Shown one piece after another: positions 53,075-62,737 of a stretch of 64,000 nt of DNA. Under the pieces are notes generated by a model, which saw only the letters and a list, made by a program, of their open reading frames with translations, had not been told where the DNA came from and made no database searches. Positions within the stretch are counted from its first letter, which is position 1, and every line of letters begins with the position of its first letter. The position numbers were made by a program, and so were the translations under genes. This DNA comes from Geotalea toluenoxydans JCM 15764 (lineage in GTDB: Bacteria; Desulfobacterota; Desulfuromonadia; Geobacterales; Geobacteraceae). Location: NCBI RefSeq assembly GCF_001311985.1, contig NZ_BBCJ01000006.1, forward strand, positions 1-64,000, read 5' to 3'.

Positions 53075-56000
53075 ATGGGTAAGTTGGGATCACCTTGGCT
53101 TCTGTTTTTTTTATTTCTTGCGACATTGAGTTGCCTGTTGCCGCAAAATGCCGGCGCCGTCAGTTGCAGCCCTGGGCTTGCTTCCGTAATCGGCACGGAA
53201 TACATAGGGGACAAATGTCCCGGCGATAGTACCGTCTACACCTACCGCACCGTCGATCTCATCTGCAACAACGGCACAATCGAGCGCGATCCCAACAGCT
53301 CCGGCGACATGCTCTACGAAAACATCACCCCCAGCTACATGCAGAGCATGATCATGTCCCAGGCCCCCTATTTTCAGGCGAAAGTATTCCGCAATTCCGG
53401 CGGCACCAACTTCGTCATGGTGACCAAATACTTCGCCAACGGCGGCAAGCTGGACGGTATCGCCATGAGCGGCTATCCTGTCGCCCCAGCAATCTCCACC
53501 GATGTTTTCAACAAAATTCTCTACATTCCCACCTATGCCAAACCTCCATGTTGCCTTAAAATCGGTGGTTTTACAGCAATCCCCTCGCCCTTCAAGCCGA
53601 GCATGGATGAAAAAACCACTCTGTCGGCAGGGATTACCGCCAATTATCCAATCAGTTGTCGCTGACTATTAACGATAAGGGAACCAGCGGCAGCGGCGGA
53701 GCGGCAAGCTATATCTGGGACGGCAAGACGGGAATCAATCCGGTACCTGCAGGCGTTTATCAGGGCAAGCTTACTGCCACAGCGGACATCTGCACCGCAG
53801 AAACCTTTGCAAACGCCAAGGTCGTGGAGCCACCCAATCAATGTCCGGTAAATGTCAATTTCGGCTCCACCGCCAATGTCACCACCGGCAATCTTTCATT
53901 CAACCAGGATCTCTTTTCAACCAGAGGAGGCACACTACCCCTCGCCTTTTCCCTCAACTACAACAGTCTCGATACAACCACCGGTTCCATCAGCCGGGCT
54001 GGCGGCATAGCTACGATATAACCCTCTTGAGCAGCGGCAACAGCAGCAAAGTTCTGCTTGAAGGTGGCAAGCGGCATGTCTACGCCTGGAATGGCAACAG
54101 TTATGAAGCCGAAGCCGGAGATTCATCCACCTTGAACAGCAGCGCAACAGAAGTGTCCTTTGTGGATGGCCGCAGGTACGCCTTCAATGCCAACGGCACC
54201 ATCAGCACCATCACCGACAAAAACGGCAACGTTCTCACCTTCGCATATACGGATACCGACCTCACATCTGTGATCGACGGCTGGCGCACCATCACCCTCG
54301 GTTACGACACGAGTTTAACACCGCATCGGCTCACCTCTGTCACCGATACAAACCAGAACGTGTTCACCCTCGCTTATCAGAACAACCTTCTGTGGAAGAT
54401 CATCAACCCCATCACCGATGTGGGCACCCCCGCCGGCTATTGGGAATATACCTACACCACGGCAAATCTGCTGCAAACAAAGAAAGATCCGGGCGGCAAC
54501 ACCATTCAGTACGGTTACAACGGCAACAAGGTAAACAGCTCCACCGACCCCAACAACAAAACCCGCGGCCTCGTTTATCCTGTCACCACCGGCAATGTGC
54601 GCACCACCACCTTTACGGAAAAGGACGGCGGCCAGTGGCAGTACACCTACGATATCCAGAGCGGCTTTTTGAAGGAAAAGAGTCTGGTGGGGGGCAAGAA
54701 GACCTCCTATTACTACAACGCCGATACCACTCTTAGGGCAAAGGCTGAGCCCCTCGACAACAACTATCTCACCACCTTCTACACCTACGACAGTCACGGT
54801 AATCAACTGACTCAGACAGATCCTGTGGATATTTCCACCTATGTCCCGGCAATCGATCCGCAGACCGTGGACATCGCCGGACTTGCAAGCCTCAATCCGC
54901 CGATCAAGACGGCGCTCCGCTATACCTACGACCCGGCCAACTTCGACCAGATCGCCTCTGTGACCGACGAGCGCTTCACCCCCTTCAGGACCACGACCTA
55001 TCAATACACAACCGTTAACGGACTCAAAGTCACCACCGTCACCGATCCGGAAGGAAAGCAGACCATCACCAGGGAAACCCCCAACGGGACCATTGCCGAG
55101 ATGGAAGACGGCAACGGCAAGAAAACCATTTACACCTACTATCCCGACACACCGGAAAACCGCGCTGCCGGGCTGGCCGGGCAGTTGGAATCCGTCACCG
55201 GCCCGGACAACGTGGTCACCCGCTACACCTTCTATGATAACAACGGCAATCCGGAAGAGATCATCGTCCGTGATGCAGCCGGGAGGGAAACAACCACTAC
55301 CCAGGAATACGACTCCCTGAACCGCCTGCGTGTCGTCACACGCTATGCAGCCGGGCTCCCTGACAACATCACCCGCTACAGCTACGACAACAACGGCAAC
55401 CGCAACACAGTCACCGATCCGGAAAACCACGAAACCAAATATGAGTATAACTTCCAGGGACAAGTAACCAAAGTAACCGACGCACGACTGAAGGACACCT
55501 CCTATGAATACGGCGCAACCGGTTGCCCCTCCTGCAGCGGTGTCGACAAGCTCACTGCCGTGGTGGATGCCCGCCTGAAGCGGACTTCCTACCAATACGA
55601 CACCTTGGGCCGGTTGGAGCGGGAAACAGACCCGCTCAACAAGGTGATTCGCTACACCTACTATGACAACGGCCTGGTGAAAGAAAAGATCGACACTACG
55701 AACCCCACTGGCGAAGTGATCCTTATCACCCACTACTACGACACCCAGGGGCATCTGACCAAAAAACACTACGCCGACGGCACCGAAACCACCTTCACCT
55801 ATTACCCCGACGGCGCCTGTGGACCGCCGCAAACCAGCACATCAGCTACACCTACACCTACTATAAAAACGGCTGGCTCAAGAGCGTCAGCGACTCCAAC
55901 GGCCGGGTCATCAACTACGATCAGTACGACAACATCGGCCAGAAGAAGACCGTCAGCTACTTCCCCGCCACCCCCGATGCAAAGACAATCACCTACGGCT

Positions 56001-57438
56001 ACGATGGAGCCAACCGCCCCGAATCCATCATCAGCGCCGCCGGGACATTCACCATCGGCTACGACAACGCAAGCCGCAGAAAGACGCTCACCTACCCAAC
56101 CAGATCATCGCCACCTACGGCTATGACGACCTGAACCGGCTCACCTCCTTAAGCCATGGGGCGCCGGGGGGAGACATCATCGCCGAATCCGGCTACACCC
56201 ACGACCAGGCCGGCAACCGCAAAACCAAAACCGGCGCCGTAAGCGAATCCTACATCTACGACGAAATCTACCGTCTCACCGACGCCGTCACCGCCAAAGG
56301 CACCGAAAAATACACCTATGATGACGTGGGCAACCGCAAATCCGGCCCCGGCCCCAAAGACACCAACTATCAGTACAACGACGGCAACCAGTTGATTACC
56401 GGCAAAACCCTGAGTTTCCTCTACGACAACATGGGTAACCAGACCACCCGCACCATCAACAACGCCCCCGACAAGGACTGGACTTAGCTGGGATTACGAG
56501 AACAGGCTGACCAAAGTAGAAAAGAGCAAAGGCACCAGCGAAAGCAGGACCACCACCTTCAAGTATGATCCACTGGGGAGAAGGACCGAGAAGAAGCATG
56601 TCGCCATTAAAGACAACGTGACCTCGACCACGACAACCACGTATGTCTACGATGGTGACAACATCGCGCTGGAGATCACCAGCGACGGCACCACTACCAC
56701 CAAAACCTTCTATACCCACGGGTTCGGAGTCGATGAGCCGCTGGCGATGGAGGGGGGTGGCAGTTTTTACTACTACCATGCCGACGGACTGGGGAGTATT
56801 ACTGCAATAACCGATGCAGCCAGAAATGTAAGGCAGCGCTACACCTATGACAGTTTTGGCATGCCGAAGGCTGCGACCACTTTCAGGAACAGCTATCAGT
56901 TTACTAGTAGGGAGTGGGATAGGGAAACCGGGCTGTATTACTATCGAGCACGGTACTATGACCCGATGGAGGGGCAATTCATTTCTAAAGACCCGCTTGG
57001 TATTAAAGGAGGGATAAACCTATACTCGTATTCTCTCAACAACCCCATCAACTACACGGATCCATTTGGATTAGGCCTGGAGATATATTTCAGACTGTTG
57101 AAGTTGCTGTTACTGACGCAATTATGTATGCCACACACAGAAGCAATGCTGAAGGCGTAGAATATGGGGGGTGGATAACTAAGACTAAGGATTGTAAGTT
57201 TACGTATGGTGAACCCACAAGAGGCACTAGGCGTAATATTCCAAACTTCCCAACAAAGCCTGCAAATGCAGCGGATGCTTGGTATCACACGCATTTGCCA
57301 GTTACTTGGTTTGATGAAAAGCTCGCCGGTGCAAATCCAAGAGAATTCAGTCCGGCCGACAGACAGTTAAGTGATAGAACCCATAGTACAGGCTACTTAG
57401 GTTACGGAGGCAACATCTACATCTACAACCCGCAATAG
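53075..57438 (+). CDS. Rhs/YD-repeat protein with C-terminal DUF4329 (JAB-like) domain (about six frame breaks)
   Basis: A 1456-residue exported protein after repair. Signal peptide ending near NAGA, then an N-terminal domain with CPVNVNFGSTANVTTGNLSF, then 25-30 YD repeats such as YTYDSHGNQLTQTDP, and the Rhs core end RARYYDPMEGQFISKDPLG with LYSYSLNNPINYTDPFG. The C-terminal domain reads GDIFQTVEVAVTDAIMY, VEYGGWITKT, YHTHLPVTWFDEKL and FSPADRQLSD. His-x-His with Ser-x2-Asp fits the DUF4329/JAMM metalloprotease-like fold. Breaks near 53657, 53998, 55817, 56096, 56485 and 57078 total seven missing bases. Probably a surface-exposed polymorphic toxin; activity unproven. Confidence 0.85.
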
Positions 57439-57474
57439 AGTTTGTTGAACATCAAAAACCAAAAAGGAAATATG

Positions 57475-57980
57475 ATGTATATGAAGAACATGCTTAAGTT
57501 TCAGCTCGCAATGGTGATTCTACTTTTGGTGACATCATGTAGTAGCAACACAGACCGATCCGACTTTGGCCAACTTACCGATGGGGCTAAAGAGGTCTCT
57601 ATTGTTAGTCTAATTGCGACCCCAGAGCGGTATGATGGAAGGTAGTTCGTGTTTATGGAGTGCTGGTGCTGGAATTTGAAGGTGACGCTATTTACATTAC
57701 TAAGGCTGATGCAGAAAACCATATTTTTAAAAACTCGATCTCATTACAGATAGACTACGCAAAGCTTGGCATTCCTGAGAAAGAACCGTCTGATCCTGAG
57801 CAACGTAGGCAAATGGTTGCTAAGGCAAAGAGCCTAAAAAGTTTGACAAAGAAATATGTTCTTATAGAAGGCGTCTTTGATAAAAATACTCGCGGGCATT
57901 TAGGACTGTCTTCTGGGTCGATCAACGTCACACGCATAGCGCACTTTAGTGAAAAGAAAAGTAGAAAGTTTCACCAATAG
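57475..57980 (+). CDS. small lipoprotein, candidate immunity protein (frame broken near 57641)
   Basis: A 168-residue lipoprotein. The start is one of three close ATGs; 57475 has AGGA 6 nt upstream. Lipobox is LLVTSCSSN. Mature part: VSIVSLIATPERYDGK, then VRVYGVLVLEFEGDAIYI, then YVLIEGVFDKNTRGHLGLSS. The strand pattern suggests an OB-like fold, as in families found next to toxin genes. One A added at about 57641 (GGAAAGG) joins the frames. It lies 36 bp after the Rhs-DUF4329 gene on the same strand, the classic position of an immunity gene; periplasm-facing localisation would fit an exported toxin. Confidence 0.7.
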
Positions 57981-58061
57981 ATGATCACAGCAACGATAAA
58001 AGTCAGTCCTCCAAATTCAGGCCAGTCTCACACAAAAAAAGTCCTAAAAAAGGAGTGCCAA

Positions 58062-59243
58062 ATGCGCCACTTCACAAAAGCACTCATCGCCACAGCCATC
58101 ACCCTGACAACCCTTGCTGCACCGGCATTTGCCGTGACTGACGGTTCATACACGCTGACAAAGTTGGATACAACCTTGTGGGAAGGCACTGAGGCAAGCC
58201 TGCTCAAGCCGGTGACAAGCGATTATGACTACCTATCCGGCGACGATGAATATCTCACCTATACGCTGCCTGTCTCCTGGCAGTTCAAGTTTTACGGCCT
58301 GCCATATTCACAGATTACCGTCGATACCAACGGCAATATCTGGTTCGGCTCGGCCCGTGCGGCCTATTCCTTCCCCCTTGCCAATGCCGGTCTCGGACCG
58401 GTCAGTGCTGCATTCAACGACGACCTGTCGTCCCTCTATGGAGGTGGCGCTTTCATTCAACACCGCACCAATCCGGAAAGGATTGTCATAGAATGGCAGA
58501 CGGAAACCATGACCGAGGAAGGCAACTCACTCTTCAACAATTTTGAAGCGGTCCTGTTCGAAAACGGCACCATTCGTTACGACTATAAGCCCTTCAACAC
58601 CCAAAGCACCACGGACAGCGGCTCCGGGATTTCAAAGGACGATGGCACAAGCCACCTGAGTGTGTCCACCAACTACGGCTCACCGAAAACCTTCGCGGCC
58701 CCCAGCTCATTCCTCTTCACCCCGGCGGGGGCTTCAACCGATGTGACCGTAAATGTTCTCTTTGCCGGCACCGGCAGCGGCACTGTCACCTTGACCCCAC
58801 CCGGAACCGCCTGCAATACCACCTGCAGCGAAACCTACACAAGCGGAACCACCGTAACAATGCATCCGGAAGCATCCATGTATTCCCTCTTCAGCGGTTG
58901 GGGTGATGGCAGCTGCACCGGCAACGGTGATTGCTTGCTCACACCATCGACCGATATTACCGTTACAGCTACCTTCACATATGACACCGCCCGGCAGGTA
59001 ATGGTTGGGACTACCCCCTATTCATCGGTACAAGCGGCTTACAATGCGACACCTGATGCCTCTATCATCAAGTTGTGGGCTACGAGCTATGCCGAATCCT
59101 TGACCTGCAACAGGGCGATCACCGTCACGCTGCAAGGAGGGTATGACAGCAGCTATGGATCAATAGTGGGTGAATCGGTAGTAGACGGAGCCCTGACAAT
59201 AGCAGACGGAACACTGATCGTAGATGGGCTGAGCATCAGATAA
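58062..59243 (+). CDS. exported surface protein with InlB-type repeat
   Basis: A 393-residue protein with signal peptide ending near APAFAVTDG after MRHFTKALIATAIT; the AAGGAG site is 8 nt upstream of ATG at 58062. The first half (~30-220) is a beta-rich domain with ITVDTNGNIWFGS and FNDDLSSLYGGG. Residues ~230-320 resemble a divergent InlB B-repeat (LTPPGTACNTTCSETYTSG and FSGWGDGSCTGNGDC), common in Geobacter surface proteins. The C-terminal part is a pectate-lyase-like beta turn (SIIKLWATSYAESLTCN). It is probably secreted or surface attached. It is 81 bp after the lipoprotein and may be in the same transcript. Confidence 0.8.
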   Translation: MRHFTKALIATAITLTTLAAPAFAVTDGSYTLTKLDTTLWEGTEASLLKPVTSDYDYLSGDDEYLTYTLPVSWQFKFYGLPYSQITVDTNGNIWFGSARAAYSFPLANAGLGPVSAAFNDDLSSLYGGGAFIQHRTNPERIVIEWQTETMTEEGNSLFNNFEAVLFENGTIRYDYKPFNTQSTTDSGSGISKDDGTSHLSVSTNYGSPKTFAAPSSFLFTPAGASTDVTVNVLFAGTGSGTVTLTPPGTACNTTCSETYTSGTTVTMHPEASMYSLFSGWGDGSCTGNGDCLLTPSTDITVTATFTYDTARQVMVGTTPYSSVQAAYNATPDASIIKLWATSYAESLTCNRAITVTLQGGYDSSYGSIVGESVVDGALTIADGTLIVDGLSIR

Positions 59244-59280
59244 GTCTATTCCACAAGAAACAAAAGATGGCTTTTTACAC

Positions 59281-61264
59281 CTATCCATCCAGCAGTTCCC
59301 TGACCTTCCTCGCCAGATCCGGAGGGGAGACCGGCTTGATAACCAGTTCAACCCCTTTCTCCAGCAACCCCTTTTCCTGGATCAGATCGGCGGTATAACC
59401 GCTTATGAACAGCACCTTCACCTGTGGGGCGAGCATCCTGATCTCGCGGCAGGCCTCCGAGCCGTTCTTTTTCGGCATGATCATATCCAGGAGGACCAGA
59501 TCTATACTGCCGCGGTTTTCCCGGAAAATATCCACCGCTTCCTGCCCGTCCCTGGCCACCATGACCAGGTAGCCGAAATCCTGCAGAATACTCACTTCCA
59601 TATCCCGAATGGCCTGGTCGTCCTCGGCCAGCAGGATGGTCTCGGTGCCCCCCCTGGGCAGAGCGGGAGACAGCTTTGCTTCCTCCACCTCGGCGGTTTC
59701 GATCAGGGTAGATACAACCTGAAGGTGGTGCCGATCTCCGGTTCGCTGTACACCTTGATATAGCCGTTGTGCTGGGTGACGATGCCGTAGACTATGGACA
59801 TGCCGAGGCCCGTCCCTTTGCCCACCTCCTTGGTGGTGAAGAAAGGATCGAAGATGTTCTGCAGGGTATGCTGGTCCATTCCCTTGCCGCTGTCGGAAAC
59901 ATTGATCAGGGCGTAGGTGCCGGGCTTGCCGAAACCGTGCATGGTGATGAAGGAATCTTCTATTTCCTGCAGATCCGTCGAAACGGTGAATTTCCCGCCA
60001 TCCGGCATGGCATCCCTGGCATTGGTGGCCAGGTTCATCAGCACCTGATCGATCTGGCCGCTGTCCCCATTGATGAAAAGGGTTCCTTCATGGAAAGAGG
60101 TCTCAAGCTGAATGTCCTCACCGATCACCCGCTTGAGAATCTTCGTTACGCTTTCAATCAACCCGTTCAGCTCCACCGGCTGCTGCTTCATCTCCTGTTT
60201 CCGGCTGAAGGCCAAAAGCCCTTTGGTCAGCTGGGCAGCCTTTTCTGCAGCGGCAACAATCTGGTCCAGGTTGCATTTCAGCGGATCATCAGCATCCATT
60301 TTCATCTGCGCCAGGTTACCATAGCCGATAATGACGCTGAGCAGATTGTTGAAGTCGTGGGCTATGCCCCCTGCCAACTGGCCGATGGCTCCATCTTCTG
60401 GGACTGCCGCAGCTGTTGTTCCAGCTGTTTGCGGGCAGTGATATTTTCGAAAACGGTTATGTAGTGGATCGGTTCGCCGCTCTCTCCACGGGCCAGGGCC
60501 ACGGCCATGTGCCCCCAAACGATGGAACCGTTCTTGCGGAGAAAGCGCTTTTCCATCTCGTAGGTGGTGGATTTCCCGGCAAGCAGTTGCTGCACCTGCT
60601 CCTTGTCCAGGTCCTGGTCATCCCCATGGGTGATATCTCTCAAGGCAAGCTTCTGCAGTTCTCCGGGGGCATAACCCAGGGCGTCGCACATGCTGACGTT
60701 GACCCGTACCAGCTGCCCGTCCAGTGCCACATGGGCAATGCCGACCGCCGCCAGTTCGAATGCGTTCCGGTACCGTTCCTCGCTTTCCAGAAGGTTTTCC
60801 GCCGTCCGCACCAATATGGCGGTCCGTTCCGCCACCAGGGCTTCCAGGGTGGCCTCCCGCTCTTCCAGGACACACCGCTGGACGTGCAATTCACAGAAGA
60901 CCCTGACCTTGCTCCGCAGGATCGCCGGCTCCAGTGGTTTCAACAGGTAGTCCACCGCTCCGGCGTCATACCCCTTGAACTGGTAACTCAGGTCTTTCAT
61001 GCCGGCCGTGACGAAAATGATGGGGATGTGCCGTGTCTTGGGGTTGGCCCGCATCAGTTCGGCGGTCTCGAAACCGTCCATCTCCGGCATCTGCACATCC
61101 ATCAGCACCAGGGCAAAGTTCTGCTTCAGCGCCAGCCGCAGGGCGTCATTGCCGGACAGGGCCTTAACCATGGCCAATCCCAGGTCCCCAAGGAGCGCCT
61201 CAAGCGCCGTCAGGTTCTCCGCCCTGTCATCCACCAGTAGAATGGAAACTGGTTGTTTCCACAT
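59281..61264 (-). CDS. hybrid sensor histidine kinase, REC-PAS-HisKA-HATPase-REC (two frame breaks)
   Basis: A 661-residue cytoplasmic kinase after repair. N-terminal receiver: MWKQPVSILLVDDRAEN with Asp in VLMDVQMPEMDGFE. PAS domain about 165-290 (ESEERYRNAFELAAVGIAHV). H-box GGIAHDFNNLLSVIIGYG with the phosphorylated His. ATPase with DQVLMNLATNARDAM and GKGTGLGMSIVYG. C-terminal receiver TILLAEDDQAIRD with VLLDMIMPKKNG. Breaks near 60388 and 59709 each need one base; without repair the C-terminal receiver looks like a separate 135-residue protein. It has no membrane segment. Output is probably through phosphotransfer in the block with cheR and cheB. Confidence 0.9.
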
Positions 61265-61332
61265 TGCAGCTCTCCTTTTCTATTCCCGCTCCTGCACCAT
61301 AATACCTGCCCATCAGCCTGTTGCGGCCGTCA

Positions 61333-61926
61333 CTAAGATACCAGTCTCGTCAGCAATCCCGGCAGCTCCGTCAACCTTGCCACATGGTCGGCTGTCACAA
61401 GGCTCAAGGCATGTTCCGGCATGGACGAGGCATCGGCATCTGCCGGGTCCTGGACAATTGCCATCCCCCCCTGTTCCTTGATCCGAAGCAAGCCTCGCCC
61501 ACCATCATAGCCGGCGCCGGTAAGAATAATGCCGATTACCGCCGGGCCGAAAGCGGCGGCTGCCGATTCAAAGAGCACATCTACCGAAGGCCGCGCAAAA
61601 TTGACCGGCTTCTCGGCGGAAAGGGACAGGCTGCCGTTGCTTTCAACCAGCAGGTGGTAGTTGGGCGGGGCCAGATAGGCGCATCCCCCTTGCATAACCT
61701 CCTCCTCGTCAGCTTCCTTGATCCGCAAAAGGCACAGCTGATCCAGCAGCTTCGCCAGGCCGTCTCCCGATGCCGGGCTCATGTGCTGGACGATGAGGAT
61801 CGGCAGGGGAAAGTCTGCCGCCAGACCTCCCAATACCCTTTTCAGCGCCTGCACGCCGCCGGTGGAAACACCCATGACCACCACCCGGAAACGTTCTAGG
61901 CTTTCATGACTTGTAGCACTTGGCAT
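61333..61926 (-). CDS. cheB: CheB-type methylesterase domain protein
   Basis: A 197-residue protein with the catalytic domain only, no receiver. The Ser-His-Asp triad is visible in MGVSTGGVQAL, IVQHMSPASG and GAGYDGGRGLL. It removes methyl groups from receptor glutamates in relatives. The ATG at 61926 lies 23 bp inside cheR, which fits a translationally coupled pair; the open frame extends to 62016 but only over the cheR end. Lacking the usual receiver, its activity must be set by another protein, perhaps the adjacent hybrid kinase. Confidence 0.88.
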   Translation of the reverse strand: MPSATSHESLERFRVVVMGVSTGGVQALKRVLGGLAADFPLPILIVQHMSPASGDGLAKLLDQLCLLRIKEADEEEVMQGGCAYLAPPNYHLLVESNGSLSLSAEKPVNFARPSVDVLFESAAAAFGPAVIGIILTGAGYDGGRGLLRIKEQGGMAIVQDPADADASSMPEHALSLVTADHVARLTELPGLLTRLVS

Positions 61927-62734
61927 AGATGCGCGTACCCCGCCCGATTTCATGGTAGTATGCGAAAATATCCCGGTTTTCCAGGGTTTCCTTGGTACCG
62001 AGACAGAGAAATCCACCCGGCAGGAGGGCCCGGTCGAAAAGGCTCAACACCCGTTCCTTCAGGGAAGCCTTGAAATAAATAAGCACGTTTCGGCAGAAAA
62101 CCATGTTCATTTCACCGAAATCCGCATCCACCGCCAGGTTGTGGGCGGCAAAAACGATGTCCTTCTTAAGGGCCGGCATGAGCATGGCGTGATCGTATCG
62201 GGCAGTGTAATAGTCGGCAAAATCCCGGCGTCCACCACTTTTCTGATAGTTTTCCGTAAAGTGCCGCATCTCCTGAAGAGGATAGATTCCCTCCCCGGCC
62301 TTGCCCAGCACATCCTCATTAATGTCGGTGGCGTAAATCCGGTAGCGTCCCCCCATTCCCTCCTCCTGGAGCAAGATAGCCATGGAATAGACTTCCTCTC
62401 CCGTTGCGCAGCCCGCGTGCCAGATCTTGACGAAAGAATAGGTCTTGAGATGGGGAACGACCTGCTCCCGCAACGCCTTGAAGAACAGGGGGTCCCGGAA
62501 CATCTCCGAAACGTTGACGGTGATGCCGCGCACGAACTGGTCGAAGAGGGAACGGTCACGCAGCAGTTTGTCCTGGGCTTCCGAAAGGCTGGCAAACCCG
62601 GTACCGGCAAGCCATGCGCTCAGCCTGCGCCTGATGGAAGCTTCGGCATAGTCGCGGAAGTCGTACCCGTACATGCGGTAGAGGGCTTCCAGCAGCAGAT
62701 CGCTCTCTATGGCGAATCGGTCGTCGTTTTCCAT
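61904..62734 (-). CDS. cheR: CheR-type protein-glutamate methyltransferase
   Basis: SAM-dependent enzyme that methylates receptors or related substrates. The 276-residue protein has the all-alpha N-terminal region (LLLEALYRMYGYDFRDYAEA) and the SAM motif IWHAGCATGEEVYSMAILL, then NMVFCRNVLIYF and LGTKETLENRDIFAYY. The frame is intact. It starts 4 bp after the upstream hybrid kinase stop. No tetratricopeptide or receiver domain is fused. With CheB and two hybrid kinases it makes a compact signalling unit not tied to flagellar chemotaxis genes here. Confidence 0.92.
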   Translation of the reverse strand: MENDDRFAIESDLLLEALYRMYGYDFRDYAEASIRRRLSAWLAGTGFASLSEAQDKLLRDRSLFDQFVRGITVNVSEMFRDPLFFKALREQVVPHLKTYSFVKIWHAGCATGEEVYSMAILLQEEGMGGRYRIYATDINEDVLGKAGEGIYPLQEMRHFTENYQKSGGRRDFADYYTARYDHAMLMPALKKDIVFAAHNLAVDADFGEMNMVFCRNVLIYFKASLKERVLSLFDRALLPGGFLCLGTKETLENRDIFAYYHEIGRGTRIYAKCYKS

Positions 62735-62737
62735 GGT

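Noticed and set aside
54315-55832. A 505-codon open frame on the minus strand inside the Rhs gene
   Set aside because: It is an antisense shadow of repetitive, GC-biased YD repeats, has no ribosome site or recognised motif, and the plus strand carries the conserved protein.
53075-57438. Programmed frameshifting or many small genes in the Rhs region
   Set aside because: The breaks are spread at unrelated sites without slippery heptamers or stem-loops and match the error pattern of the rest of the window, so one gene with read errors is simpler.
59281-59688. Separate single-domain response regulator downstream of the hybrid kinase
   Set aside because: Adding one base at about 59709 fuses it to the kinase, giving a normal REC-ended hybrid kinase, so it was treated as one gene.
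59703-59715. Selenocysteine read-through at UGA codons in broken genes
   Set aside because: mnmH suggests selenium use, but the breaks shift frame rather than add an in-frame UGA, and no SECIS-like hairpin follows them.
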